From Terriglobales bacterium (GTDB lineage: Bacteria; Acidobacteriota; Terriglobia; Terriglobales; Acidobacteriaceae), in the NCBI GenBank assembly GCA_035487355.1, contig DATHMF010000016.1, positions 26,427-90,426 of the forward strand: 64,000 nucleotides of DNA, in the 5' to 3' direction. Positions 53,044-62,554 of this stretch are shown here, one piece after another (positions within the stretch are counted from its first letter, which is position 1; every line of letters begins with the position of its first letter). The position numbers and the translations under genes were made by a program. Below the pieces are notes generated by a model. The model saw nothing but the letters and a program-made list of their open reading frames with translations. It was not told the DNA's origin and ran no database searches.

Positions 53044-53972
53044 CTAACTGTCTTTTCTTTCTGTTTCTGCGGAAATATGAGCGACGCTGCAACCGAAATC
53101 ACCAGAATGCCGGCCACAACTCCCAGCGCCCAACCTGTAGGGATAACAAAGTAATGAGAGAGCAGCATCTTGGCTCCAATGAACACCAGAATGACGGCAA
53201 GCCCTTCGTTCAGATAATGGAAAATTTCCATCATCCCTGCCAGAGCAAAGTAGATGGAACGCAGTCCAAGAATGGCAAACACATTCGACGTATAGACAAT
53301 AAAAGGGTCCGGGGTGACCGCCAGCACTGCCGGAATGGAATCCGTAGCAAACAGGACATCTGTGGTTTCCACCACCAGCAGCACAAAAAACAACGGCGTT
53401 GCCCATAGCTCAGGTCCACGCCGGACAAAAAACTTGCTGCCTTCGAAGTTTTCTGTCACCCGCACAAAACGGCGGACCAGCTTGAGCACCGGGTTCTTCT
53501 CCGGGTGGACCTCCTGCTCATCTTCCCTGAATAGCCGGATGCCGGTATAAACCAAAAACGCGCCAAACAAGTAGATGATCCAGGAAAACCTTCTCAGCAG
53601 AGACACGCCCAGCACAATGAAAATACCGCGGGTCACCAGCGCGCCGATGATTCCCCAAAATAGGATCTTGTGCTGCAGCTCATCTCCAACTTTGAAAAAG
53701 CGGAAGATGACCAGGAAGACAAAAAGATTATCTGCGCTTAAAGACTCTTCAATAAGATAGCCGGTGGTAAACTCCAGCGCCTTCTGGCTGCCTCCGCGAT
53801 AGAACACCAAAGCAGCGAAGGCAGCCGCCAGCAAGGTCCAGAAAAGGGCTCCAGCTATGGCCTCACGAAACTTGATGGCGCGCGGCTTGCGATGCAAAAC
53901 CAGCAGGTCCAGCGCCAGCAGCACCAGAACACCGGCGTTAAAGAAAACCCAAAACCAGATTCCCTCGTTCAT
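53040..53972 (-). CDS. TerC-family membrane protein
   Basis: 310 residues from ATG 53972 (MNEGIWFWVFFNAG); a longer frame to 54134 has no support. Seven to nine helices. Family motifs are GYLIEESLSADNLFVFLVIFRFF, DVLFATDSIPAVLAVTPDPFI and TSNVFAILGLRSIYF, which carry the acidic residues thought to bind metal. Relatives (TerC, Alx) are linked to tellurite resistance and manganese export. The family is large and its chemistry uncertain. Confidence 0.85.
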   Translation of the reverse strand: MNEGIWFWVFFNAGVLVLLALDLLVLHRKPRAIKFREAIAGALFWTLLAAAFAALVFYRGGSQKALEFTTGYLIEESLSADNLFVFLVIFRFFKVGDELQHKILFWGIIGALVTRGIFIVLGVSLLRRFSWIIYLFGAFLVYTGIRLFREDEQEVHPEKNPVLKLVRRFVRVTENFEGSKFFVRRGPELWATPLFFVLLVVETTDVLFATDSIPAVLAVTPDPFIVYTSNVFAILGLRSIYFALAGMMEIFHYLNEGLAVILVFIGAKMLLSHYFVIPTGWALGVVAGILVISVAASLIFPQKQKEKTVS

Positions 53973-54069
53973 GCGCTCTGCCGATTGTACAGAAAGCGCT
54001 ACTCTGCCAAACCGTGAATCCGAATTTTTCCATTGGAAGACAATTGGCCGGTGCCAAACGAGATGGGTA

Positions 54070-54091
54070 GAGACGTAGCTGGCTACGTCTC
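54070..54091. repeat. palindrome GAGACGTAGC/GCTACGTCTC
   Basis: A 22-bp near-perfect palindrome (arms GAGACGTAG and CTACGTCTC around a short centre). It lies upstream of terC and downstream of the sugar-porter gene. It could be a repeated hairpin element or a factor-independent structure; no T run follows on either side. Confidence 0.5.
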
Positions 54092-54161
54092 CAATTGGCA
54101 TCTTGCAGAAACCTTCGCTTAGACAAGAGCCCAAGCTGAAGAGGCCTTAGCGGGTCATCTG

Positions 54162-54194
54162 CCTCTGCGTACCTCTAGCATCCTCTGCGGTTTA
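54162..54194. repeat. CCTCTGCG-type dispersed repeat
   Basis: CCTCTGCGTACCTCT followed by CCTCTGCGGTTTA is a diverged, reversed relative of the GCAGAGG copies at 12101 and 31449. Confidence 0.5.
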
Positions 54195-54210
54195 ATTTTT
54201 TGCGCTAGTG

Positions 54211-56013
54211 CTATTTGGCCGCCGCGAGTTCAGACTTCTTTTTGTCGCCCTCAAAAAACTCTTCAATCTCTTCCAACGTCTTACCCTTAGTCTCAGGCAG
54301 GAAGAATGCCGCAGTGATGAAATAAATTACGGTGCACGCCGCAAACATGAAGAACATGAAGGAGTAGCCATGTTTGCCTACCGTGGGCAAAAAGATTGCT
54401 GCAATTGTGGTGGATACCGCCTGGTTAATCAAGAGCGCGATGCTCATGCCGTTCGAGCGAATGCGCGTGGGCATGAGTTCAGAGAGGGCCAGCCACACGC
54501 AAACCCCAGGGCCGACCGCGAAGAACGCCATGAAAAGATAGAGCGTGATGGCCACCAGCCAACCATTCTTCTGGCTGGGCACAGGAGTAATCAATGCAGC
54601 GTCAATCTTGAGCGGGGCTGTTCTTGCCGCCTCAAGGTTGGCAGATGGAGACTTGAAAAATGCTTCCACCGCGCTGCCGGGCAGCTTGCGTTCGATGCTT
54701 ATCGGCTTTGCCGCAACGTCATTGGAAATAGCGACGCTGGTAGCATCACGAAAGTCCCCATAGGAGTAGATAACCACGATTGACGATGGACGGCCACTGA
54801 TAACATTACCGGCCTCGCCTTTTGCGGCGAGCAGTGAATCAGCCGTCTTCTGATCGAAAGGCAGAGTCAAACTCTGATCTGGGGTCACCAGTTTCTGGAC
54901 CGCATCTTTAGCATCCACCTGCTTTTGCTCTGTCCTTTGGAAGAGGATGCCCGTACATGCCAGCGAAATAATGATGCCCGCAGTCCCCACCGAAAGCAGG
55001 AACTTGCGTCCTTTGCGGTCCACCAGCGCAACCGCGACCATGGTCATTAAGAAATTGACGATGCTGAAGACCAGGTTGCCCCAGTGGGCCTGGAAGTCGG
55101 TAAGGCCTCCCTGCAGGAGAATCGTGGTGTTGTAGGCGATGATTGAATTCACGCCTGTGAGTTGATTGCAGGCCAGAATAATGCAGGCCATGACAAAGGG
55201 GATCACGTACTTGCGGCGCAACAGTGATTCCTTGATCTTCTCCCCTTTTGAGCCCTTGGCGCTTTCCGCGGCAGCGGTTGCTTCCATCTCCTTGAGCTCG
55301 GCGGTTGCCTGCTCTTCGCTGCGCGAACGAAGAAGAGCAGCATAAGCTGCCTCCTTCTTGCCGCGACGGAAGAGCCAGCGCGGAGATTCAGCCACGATAA
55401 AGCTGCCGATCACGAACACAATGCCCGGCGGCAGAGAAAACCAAAAAGTATTGCGCCAGGCATGATCTTTGAAGACAAATATCTGGGCGGCATCGCCAAG
55501 TTTCGTAATGAGATCCAGGCGACCACTGAAATACAAGGTAATGCTGGCTGCGACCACAAAGCCGAAGGTCAACATCCACTGGAAGATAGCGGTGCCTTTG
55601 CCGCGGCTTGATGCGTTCAGGCACTCCGCCAGATACAGAGGAATCACCACCCCGATCAGGCCGGCGCTGGTGCCTTGCAGCAAGCGGCCGAAAACCAGGG
55701 TCCAATAGGTGTGAGAAAGCGCAATCATGGGAATGCTGATCACGAACATGATGCCGCTGAGCGCCATCAACCATTTGCGTCCCATCCAGTCTGCCAACAA
55801 GCCGGCAAACAGAGTCGAGATCACGCTGCCCAGCAGTACTGCGGCGACAATAAAAGAAAGCTGGCTTGCATTGAAACCAGAAGTGGCTTCAAGGTAGGGC
55901 AATGCGCCCGAGATAATGCCCACGTCTACTCCGTACAGCAAACCACCAAGCCCTGCTACCAGCAACAGAAAGCGGTTATAACCGACCTTGCTTTCACCTA
56001 AACTCTGGCTCAT
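54211..56013 (-). CDS. MFS sugar porter with a large periplasmic insertion
   Basis: 600 residues, against about 450-500 for the family. Sugar-porter signatures include GGLLYGVDVGIISGALPYLE, AESPRWLFRRGKKEAA, ACNQLTGVNSIIAYNT and the terminal PETKGKTLEEIEEFF. Twelve helices can be traced. The excess is about 120-130 residues (about 370-490) between helices 9 and 10, which should face the periplasm. It contains KLVTPDQSLTLPFDQKTADS and PSSIVVIYSYGDFRD. A hexose or pentose is the expected cargo; the role of the insertion is unknown. Preceded by AAGGAA. Confidence 0.88.
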   Translation of the reverse strand: MSQSLGESKVGYNRFLLLVAGLGGLLYGVDVGIISGALPYLEATSGFNASQLSFIVAAVLLGSVISTLFAGLLADWMGRKWLMALSGIMFVISIPMIALSHTYWTLVFGRLLQGTSAGLIGVVIPLYLAECLNASSRGKGTAIFQWMLTFGFVVAASITLYFSGRLDLITKLGDAAQIFVFKDHAWRNTFWFSLPPGIVFVIGSFIVAESPRWLFRRGKKEAAYAALLRSRSEEQATAELKEMEATAAAESAKGSKGEKIKESLLRRKYVIPFVMACIILACNQLTGVNSIIAYNTTILLQGGLTDFQAHWGNLVFSIVNFLMTMVAVALVDRKGRKFLLSVGTAGIIISLACTGILFQRTEQKQVDAKDAVQKLVTPDQSLTLPFDQKTADSLLAAKGEAGNVISGRPSSIVVIYSYGDFRDATSVAISNDVAAKPISIERKLPGSAVEAFFKSPSANLEAARTAPLKIDAALITPVPSQKNGWLVAITLYLFMAFFAVGPGVCVWLALSELMPTRIRSNGMSIALLINQAVSTTIAAIFLPTVGKHGYSFMFFMFAACTVIYFITAAFFLPETKGKTLEEIEEFFEGDKKKSELAAAK

Positions 56014-56110
56014 ATCTTCGATTCCTTTTCAGATGAGATTTCGGCTGCTGTCCAGGTTCGCGGCAAAAATGCGCAGCCACAACAGCCCGATTGAGGGGTG
56101 GTGAGCTTCA

Positions 56111-57634
56111 CTATTGTTTTCCCTCCGCTTGACGTCCGCGATTGCTATTGAGCCAACCGGACCACAGATCAAAAATCTTCAACTGTTCGTCCAAGTGGGT
56201 CTCCTGTAAAAGCTGTTCTATTTGCTTGCGGTTCTGCCGTGTGCCAAAGCGCTGCGGACTGTCGGCAAGCTCGAATGCCAGCGCCGCTGCTATGGCCACG
56301 TGTTTCTTCAACTGCACAAAATCAACTTTGTCGTAGGTATCGGAGGTGGCGTGGTAATTCTCCAAGTAATTCGCTTCCTTCTGGTTTGCTACAAACGTGG
56401 GCACGCCCTCCAGCAGAAAATCGAAATTGTCAGTTCCGACAAAAGCGTCGGTGGTGAGACCTGTGGCTTTCCACTGTTGGAATGGTTTAACCAATTCCGT
56501 GGCCGCGGGGAGCAGTTCGTTGCGTCCTCCCAAAGAGAAACCCGTGGTCGCTCCCGTACCCTCATCAAAAACGATGGCTGCAACCGCGTTGTCGAGTTCC
56601 TTGCGATGATCGTGGACGTAAGCCCACGAGCCGAGCGTTCCCTGCTCCTCGCCAGAAAATAGGATGAACCTGATCGACCGCCGCGGCTTCAGCCCGCTGG
56701 CTTCGATCGCGCGCAACGCGTCAATCACCAGCGCCGCGTTGCAGCCGTTGTCCAGCGCGCCGGTGCCCAACTCCCAGGAATCCAGGTGCGCTCCCAGCAC
56801 CACGAACTCATCCGGTTTCTCGCTGCCGCGAATTTCGGCAATCACATTGTTGCTTTCCACCGGACCACCAACTTGATTAGGAATGCTCAGGCTTACTTCT
56901 ACTTTCTGCCCGACGGCAATTAGGCGACCGATACGCTCGCCATCCTCGCGTGCCAGCAAAACCATGGGCAACGGCGCAAGATTTCCATTCAGCGTGTTGA
57001 TATGACGATAGAGGATGTCATGCTCGCGGGTGGCAATAAAAGCGATAGCCGCTGCTTTTCCATGGACTGCAGCTTCAATAATGGATGGCGCTTTGAGATA
57101 TTCCGCGAAAAGATCGTCCCAGCTTTTCAGCACATCGCTGTGCACTAGAATAATCGCGCCCGCAATGTTTTTTGCATTATGGAAGTTGGCCAGGCTGCCA
57201 TCACCCACGTCCACTACACGCGCGCGCACCAGGCCGCGCAGAGGTGGCGCCCACGCAATTGAAACCGCCCGGACTTTGAAATCAACCGGCGCGACTACCC
57301 CAACCTTGGTTGCGCCTTCCGTCCAGGAAACAGGCAGGGTAAACGGTTCAACGTGGACATTCTCTTCGCCCGCGTTCTTAAATGCATCCACCGCCCACAC
57401 GATTGCCTTTTGCATCGCCGGAGTACCCGGAACGCGTCCGCCGACCTCGTCGGTCAGAACGCGCAGGTTCTGCTCCAGGGCCGAAGGCTTGAGAGCCTCT
57501 GTAATGATCTTGTCGGTATCGGCTGAAGATTGTCCCCAGGCGGCAAGAGGCAGCAGCGCAGTCAAAAAGAGTGGAAAACAAAAGCAAAATCTGCGTGAAA
57601 GTGGAAGTGTCGTGTTGGCTGCAACAAGATTCAT
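56111..57634 (-). CDS. M28-family zinc aminopeptidase/carboxypeptidase with PA domain
   Basis: 507 residues with a signal peptide (LFLTALLPLAAWGQ, about 22-35). A protease-associated domain lies at about 110-250. The M28 catalytic domain has zinc ligands in GAHLDSWELGTGALDNGCNAAL and FILFSGEEQGTLGSWAYV (catalytic Glu-Glu). Later ligands are in VGTDNFDFLLEGVPTF and YLENYHATSDTYDKVDF. It resembles carboxypeptidase Q and related exported peptidases. It lies 97 bp upstream of the sugar porter gene. Confidence 0.9.
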   Translation of the reverse strand: MNLVAANTTLPLSRRFCFCFPLFLTALLPLAAWGQSSADTDKIITEALKPSALEQNLRVLTDEVGGRVPGTPAMQKAIVWAVDAFKNAGEENVHVEPFTLPVSWTEGATKVGVVAPVDFKVRAVSIAWAPPLRGLVRARVVDVGDGSLANFHNAKNIAGAIILVHSDVLKSWDDLFAEYLKAPSIIEAAVHGKAAAIAFIATREHDILYRHINTLNGNLAPLPMVLLAREDGERIGRLIAVGQKVEVSLSIPNQVGGPVESNNVIAEIRGSEKPDEFVVLGAHLDSWELGTGALDNGCNAALVIDALRAIEASGLKPRRSIRFILFSGEEQGTLGSWAYVHDHRKELDNAVAAIVFDEGTGATTGFSLGGRNELLPAATELVKPFQQWKATGLTTDAFVGTDNFDFLLEGVPTFVANQKEANYLENYHATSDTYDKVDFVQLKKHVAIAAALAFELADSPQRFGTRQNRKQIEQLLQETHLDEQLKIFDLWSGWLNSNRGRQAEGKQ

Positions 57635-57721
57635 GACTGTTCTTTACGCAAGTTTGGCCACAAACCGAACCCACTGGTAAAATAAAGTTCTCCGCAACAG
57701 GTTGTCTGCTGCCTGTCACGT

Positions 57722-57797
57722 GGGGCTATAGCTCAGCTGGGAGAGCGCATCGTTCGCAACGATGAGGTCGTCGGTTCGATCCCGACTAGCTCCACCA
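57722..57797 (+). tRNA. tRNA-Ala (anticodon CGC)
   Basis: The acceptor stem GGGGCTA/TAGCTCC, D arm GCTC/GAGC, anticodon stem CATCG/CGATG with loop TTCGCAA (anticodon CGC, reads GCG) and T arm GTCGG-TTCGATC-CCGAC are all intact. CCA is encoded. Confidence 0.96.
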
Positions 57798-57983
57798 AAA
57801 ACCTTACGAGTGTTTTCAAAAACAAGTTTTGCAAGATCACGATTGAACCACACCGGCCAACTAACATACCAGCCAAAGCTCTTCTGCTTTGTATCAGGGC
57901 ACGGCTTCAGCCCCTGCGAATCAAAAGTTTATCGCCTCTAAAGATTTTGAAACGCTTTATAAACTTTGAATCAACCGCACATC

Positions 57984-58706
57984 TTATCTGAATCTGCGAA
58001 TCCGCAGTGTGTGCCGGTCTGAGCGATAGAGGCCCAGCACGTAAAGAATAGCTTTGCCTTGTGTGGAATATATGATCTGGCGAATTCTGAGCAGCGGCGC
58101 TCCTCGCGTAACCGCCAACAGCTCCGCTGTTCTAGGATCGGCCGCTGTTGCATCAATCTCTTCATCCGCATGGGCCAGTTCGAGCCCGTGCTCGCGCTCC
58201 AGCAGTGCAAACAACGAACCTCGTTCCAGAGGCACCCGCGCCATATTAGCGAATTCGTCCGCGGGAAAATAACAGGTTTCGAGGGCAAACGGTTCATTGG
58301 CCGCTTGTCTGAGCCGCTCTACCATCAGCAGCCGGCTGGTGGCGGGTAAAGCCAGGCGCGCCGCAATGTCATTGGCGTTATCGATGACACTCGAACTCAA
58401 GACTCGGGAGCGCGCCGATAGTCCCCTGCTCGCCATCTCCTCGCTCAGGCTTGTTAATTTGTTGAAGTGAATTTTGGGTGGAGCGACAAAGGTACCGGAT
58501 CCTCGCCGGCGCTCCACCAGACCTTCGCGTTGAAGCTCTGCCAGAGCATGGCGTGCGGTCATAAGACTCACACGATGGATTTTCGCTAGCTCTCTCTCTG
58601 AATCCACGGCATCACCAGGTTTGAGCAGCCCTTTTTCGATCCGCTCTCGTATCGTGCCCTGGATTCTCTGGTAAGCCGGGGGCCAGTTGCCATTATTGCG
58701 CGCCAA
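57984..58706 (-). CDS. GntR-family regulator, HutC subfamily (UTRA domain)
   Basis: 240 residues, starting at TTG 58706 with GAGG seven bases upstream. The winged helix (about 10-75) has IRERIEKGLLKPGDAVDSER and RVSLMTARHALAELQREGLV ending GSGTFV. The UTRA ligand-binding domain (about 95-235) has RLLMVERLRQAANEPFALE, YFPADEFANM and PLLRIRQIIYSTQGKAILY. Effectors of such regulators are often sugars, amino sugars or histidine derivatives. Divergent from the TonB-dependent receptor; the intergenic palindromes are its likely operators. Confidence 0.9.
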   Translation of the reverse strand: MARNNGNWPPAYQRIQGTIRERIEKGLLKPGDAVDSERELAKIHRVSLMTARHALAELQREGLVERRRGSGTFVAPPKIHFNKLTSLSEEMASRGLSARSRVLSSSVIDNANDIAARLALPATSRLLMVERLRQAANEPFALETCYFPADEFANMARVPLERGSLFALLEREHGLELAHADEEIDATAADPRTAELLAVTRGAPLLRIRQIIYSTQGKAILYVLGLYRSDRHTLRIRRFR

Positions 58707-58780
58707 TGTTTCGCCTCTCTATCTTGAAGGTCAAGGGTCAAGCCATCATGAGTGCTATGATGCTCTTTGTAAAGGCCAAC

Positions 58781-58794
58781 CTGCTATAGAGCAG
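58781..58794. promoter_or_regulatory. palindromic operator candidate 1
   Basis: CTGCTATAGAGCAG: arms CTGCT/AGCAG are perfect inverted repeats. It lies between the divergent GntR and receptor genes, 75 bp upstream of the GntR TTG start. It shares CTGCTAT with the second site. Confidence 0.55.
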
Positions 58795-58844
58795 ATAAGC
58801 CCATTATTAAGTCATAGTTGGGTTACAGGTGCTCAATTTTTCCC

Positions 58845-58872
58845 TTGACAAATGTCCCAACTGCTATATAGC
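58845..58872 (+). promoter_or_regulatory. receptor promoter with overlapping operator
   Basis: TTGACA at 58845-58850 and TATAGC at 58867-58872 are spaced 16 bp, a plausible sigma-70 promoter for the TonB-dependent receptor. The -10 box lies inside operator candidate 2. Confidence 0.55.
58863..58872. promoter_or_regulatory. palindromic operator candidate 2
   Basis: GCTATATAGC is a perfect 10-bp palindrome, extended on the left to CTGCTATATAGC, resembling candidate 1 at 58781. It covers the -10 box, a position suited to repression. Confidence 0.55.
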
Positions 58873-58967
58873 TTATACCAATTCACAAAGAGAGGCGCAA
58901 GTCCTCATTTATAAGTCCGAGGTTCTTGGCAGTTTCTCATAACTAAAAATTTTTCAAGGAGGGTGCT

Positions 58968-61900
58968 GTGAGACAGAAATCCGATTCAATAAAAAGACTT
59001 GTATCAATATGTACTCTATTCTTCTTAATTGCGTTCCTTATAAGCGTGCCCGCGTTGGCTCAGGAAGTTACGGCTGGCATCACAGGCACCGTCGTCGATC
59101 AGGGCGGCTCGCCGGTCAAGGGCGCAATCGTCACGGCAACAGACACGGATCGCGGAACATCCTTTTCCAGCGAAACGAACGACACCGGCGCTTTCAATAT
59201 TGCGCGCGTCCCGGTTGGAACTTATAAGGTCAAGGCATCGTCTCAGGGATTCCAGACGGCAGTTTATCCGCCGTTCACTCTGGTGCTGAATCAGACCGCC
59301 CGCCTCGATTTCAAATTGAAGGTTGGCCAAGTCACAGAGTCGGTCGAGGTCACAAGTACCGCTCCGGTGCTTCAGACCGAAACCACTGAACTCAGCACGA
59401 TTATCGATGCACGTGCCAACACTACTTTGCCTCTGGCTACGAGGAACTATAACCAACTTAGTTTGCTTGCTCCGGGTTCTGTAAGCACCAACCCCGGGTC
59501 CTTCACAGGTGCCCAGGCCTCATTCCAGGTCGGTCGTCCTTACATCAACGGTAACCGCGAGCAGACCAACAACTACATTCTGGATGGAATGGATAACAAC
59601 CAGATTGACAACAACGATGTAGCTTATGCTCCCAGCGTTGACGCCATTCAGGAATTCAACCTCATTACCCAGAACGCATCGGCAGAATTTGGCAACTATC
59701 TGGGTGGTGTGATCAACGCCAGCATTAAGTCCGGCACGAACCATTATCACGGAGATGTCTTCTGGTTTGTCCGCAATGATAAGTTCAATGCCAACACCTG
59801 GGCCAACGGCCTCACTCGTGGCGGCCCTTTCACTCCTGGAGCCACAAACCGGGATGGCACCGGGCGTAAACCGTTGCTGCGTTGGAACGAATTCGGCGGA
59901 ACGGTTGGCGGCCCGATTATTAAAAATAAACTGTTTTTCTTTGCAGATTTTCAGGGATCGCGCTTTGATCAGCCCGGCACCAACCAGCAATTCACGGTCT
60001 TCACCGCCAGAGAACGAACTGGTGATTTTGGAGAGTTCTGCACTGCCGGATTTACGGGCGGTATCTGTAACAATCTTGCCCAGCAGCTTTACAATCCTTT
60101 TTCAAGTGCGAATCCGACAACTCGCACCCCATTCTTGAACAACCAAATTCCTGCCGGCCTCTTCAGTCCAGCAGCTCGGGCTATTCTTACTTCTGCGCTG
60201 TATCCCTTGCCCATCAATGGGGGCACACAAAATAACCAGACCAACTTTACGCATAGCAATACCAACACCAATCAGGGCGACTTCAAAATTGATTGGACGC
60301 CGGGTGAAAAAGACCGCGTTTTCTTTCGGTATTCGCAACAAGGAGTAACCAACCCAACCACCAATAGCCAAAAATTGATCGGCGACACGTTGAATGATTT
60401 TCCGCTTCAAAACGGCGTAGTGGATTGGACCAGGACAATCACTCCCTCGGTAGTCAATGATGGCCGCATCGGCATCAGCTACTTCCCTGTTACGCTTGGC
60501 GTGTCGAACCCCACTGGCCAAAACTTGGCCCAGGTCTTTGGCATTGCTGGTGTACCTGATACGCTTCTGCCTCAATTAAACCTGAGCGGTGGCTTTATAA
60601 ACGGAGCTGGTAATTTCGTCGGCAACAACGATGCCAAGAACCAGTTTGCTGATACCGTAATCCAGGCTGAGGACACCGTAACCTGGACCGTCGGCAAGCA
60701 TACATGGCACATTGGTACGCAGCTCTTCCGCTATCGCACCAACATCTTCTATCCCGGTAACGAAGGTTTGGCTGGTCAGCTCTTCTTCAACGGTCAATTT
60801 ACCAGCCGTGGTGCCGCCTCGCCAGGCATGGGTGAAGCAGACTTCCTGCTGGGACTTCCGAACCAGATTGGACTCGGCTCAGGCGCGGGTTCTCGCGGCA
60901 TGCGCAACCTCATCTATTCCGCATTCGCGCAGGATAACTGGCGCATCACCAATAATCTGACTTTGAATCTGGGCCTGCGCTACGAACTCACCACCGCCCG
61001 GCATGAAGTCCATGATCTGGCAACCAACTACGGCCTTTTGACCGGCCAGGTTCAACTGGCTGGCCAGAACGGAGCCAGTGAATCCCTCTATAACACCTAT
61101 AACGGCATCACCAACTTCCAGCCGCGCATCGGCTTGGCTTGGTCGCCGGACTTCTTGAAGAACACGGTTTTCCGTGCCGCTTATGGCATCTCCAACTTCG
61201 CCGAAAGCACTGGCACCAACAACCTGCTCTTCCAGAATCCGCCGTTTACCATTCCTCACAATGTCACTTATCTGACGACGCAAGCTCTTCCAGCTACAAC
61301 TCTGGATCAGGGCTTCTCGTCATTTCCCACTGCGGCCTGCACGCCTGCGGCAGCGCTTGCTTCAGCGCCTGCGTGCTTCCAAAGTTCAACCCTTCACGCC
61401 TTTGACCCCAACTTCCGTCCTGCGGTTTCCCAGCAGTGGAACGTTAGTATCCAGCACCAGTTTGGGCGATCAACAACTCTCCAGATGGGTTACGTTGGCC
61501 AAAGAACTCAGCACTTGGTGGATATCTATCGGGCAGACCAGTTGGTGTTAAACCCGAACGGTACTACTTCACCGAGTCCTTTCCTGTCTGGGAACCCGAC
61601 TCTTAAGGGTGAAGCTGGTTTCGTTAGAGTCACCGAATCGGGCGCCTTTGCCAATTACCATGCATTACAGACAGTTTTTCAACAGCGCCTTTCAGATGGG
61701 CTCCAGTTCCAGGCCAACTACACCTTCTCAAAATGTCTGAATAACTCCTCGGGCTTCTTCGCTCAATATGGCGATACCCAACCTGGTAAGACCCAGGCGG
61801 GCAACGATTACTTCTTCTTCCAGAACACCTTCAACAAGAGAGGGGATTATGGTCTGTGCCCGAATGACGTGAAGCACGCCTTCAATGGTTACGTTAGCTA

Positions 61901-62429
61901 TGACCTGCCCTATGGGCACGGTCGCAAGTTTGGTAGCCATGCAAATGCTGTTCTCAACGCCATTGCTGGAGAGTGGCAGGTAAACTCCATCTTTAACTTC
62001 CACACTGGGTTCCCGATTACCGCTCAAGGCCCTGACAATTCCGGAACGGGCTCAGTCTTTCCTCGTGCAAATTGTCTTTCAGGTGTTTCTCATGATGGGT
62101 CGCAGCGATACCTGTTCGGTCCTACCGGCCTTCCTACAGGCATTCAATGGCTTAACCCTGCCGCAGTCACGGCCGCTCTGCCTGGCACCTTCGGCAATTG
62201 CGCCGTTGGCAGCTTCCGTGGCCCCGCCTTAACAACCGCTGATCTGAGTGTTTCCAAGCACTTCTCCATCACGGAACGACAGGACCTGGAGTTTAGGGTT
62301 GAAGCCATCAACTTCACTAACACCCCAATCTTCGCAGCTCCAGCAGATCGTGTTGGACCAACCTTCGGCCAGGTTACTCAGGCCCAGGGAGAACGCAACG
62401 TTCAGTTCGCTTTGAAATATCACTTCTAA
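58968..62429 (+). CDS. TonB-dependent outer-membrane receptor, Oar/acidobacterial type
   Basis: 1153 residues from GTG 58968, supported by AAGGAGGG. Residues 1-31 are a signal peptide (LVSICTLFFLIAFLISVPALA). A carboxypeptidase-regulatory Ig-like domain spans about 33-120 (GITGTVVDQGGSPVKGAIVT). The plug domain follows (about 125-240; PYINGNREQTNNYILDGMDNN in part). A large beta-barrel fills the rest (GQTQ-rich loops; FAQDNWRITNNLTLNLGLRY), ending in phenylalanine (FALKYHF). It imports a ligand, possibly an oligosaccharide, using TonB energy. It is divergent from a GntR regulator and ends on a terminator. Confidence 0.92.
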   Translation: MRQKSDSIKRLVSICTLFFLIAFLISVPALAQEVTAGITGTVVDQGGSPVKGAIVTATDTDRGTSFSSETNDTGAFNIARVPVGTYKVKASSQGFQTAVYPPFTLVLNQTARLDFKLKVGQVTESVEVTSTAPVLQTETTELSTIIDARANTTLPLATRNYNQLSLLAPGSVSTNPGSFTGAQASFQVGRPYINGNREQTNNYILDGMDNNQIDNNDVAYAPSVDAIQEFNLITQNASAEFGNYLGGVINASIKSGTNHYHGDVFWFVRNDKFNANTWANGLTRGGPFTPGATNRDGTGRKPLLRWNEFGGTVGGPIIKNKLFFFADFQGSRFDQPGTNQQFTVFTARERTGDFGEFCTAGFTGGICNNLAQQLYNPFSSANPTTRTPFLNNQIPAGLFSPAARAILTSALYPLPINGGTQNNQTNFTHSNTNTNQGDFKIDWTPGEKDRVFFRYSQQGVTNPTTNSQKLIGDTLNDFPLQNGVVDWTRTITPSVVNDGRIGISYFPVTLGVSNPTGQNLAQVFGIAGVPDTLLPQLNLSGGFINGAGNFVGNNDAKNQFADTVIQAEDTVTWTVGKHTWHIGTQLFRYRTNIFYPGNEGLAGQLFFNGQFTSRGAASPGMGEADFLLGLPNQIGLGSGAGSRGMRNLIYSAFAQDNWRITNNLTLNLGLRYELTTARHEVHDLATNYGLLTGQVQLAGQNGASESLYNTYNGITNFQPRIGLAWSPDFLKNTVFRAAYGISNFAESTGTNNLLFQNPPFTIPHNVTYLTTQALPATTLDQGFSSFPTAACTPAAALASAPACFQSSTLHAFDPNFRPAVSQQWNVSIQHQFGRSTTLQMGYVGQRTQHLVDIYRADQLVLNPNGTTSPSPFLSGNPTLKGEAGFVRVTESGAFANYHALQTVFQQRLSDGLQFQANYTFSKCLNNSSGFFAQYGDTQPGKTQAGNDYFFFQNTFNKRGDYGLCPNDVKHAFNGYVSYDLPYGHGRKFGSHANAVLNAIAGEWQVNSIFNFHTGFPITAQGPDNSGTGSVFPRANCLSGVSHDGSQRYLFGPTGLPTGIQWLNPAAVTAALPGTFGNCAVGSFRGPALTTADLSVSKHFSITERQDLEFRVEAINFTNTPIFAAPADRVGPTFGQVTQAQGERNVQFALKYHF

Positions 62430-62463
62430 CCTGACGCCTTTCGGTCAAGTCAGAATTAACCTT

Positions 62464-62497
62464 GCGGAACCGTTACCTTAACCGGTAACGGTTCCGC
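62464..62497 (+). terminator. rho-independent terminator of the receptor gene
   Basis: A perfect 14-bp stem GCGGAACCGTTACC / GGTAACGGTTCCGC around TTAACC, then ATTTTCTTTT, 34 bp past the receptor stop codon. Confidence 0.92.
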
Positions 62498-62554
62498 ATT
62501 TTCTTTTAGTGATATTCTGGCGCAGAGTGTTAAATCGCAGTGTAGTGGTTCAGT

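Noticed and set aside
57971..58297. 108-codon minus-strand ORF in the GntR region
   Set aside because: Shadow frame of the GntR/UTRA gene on the same strand.
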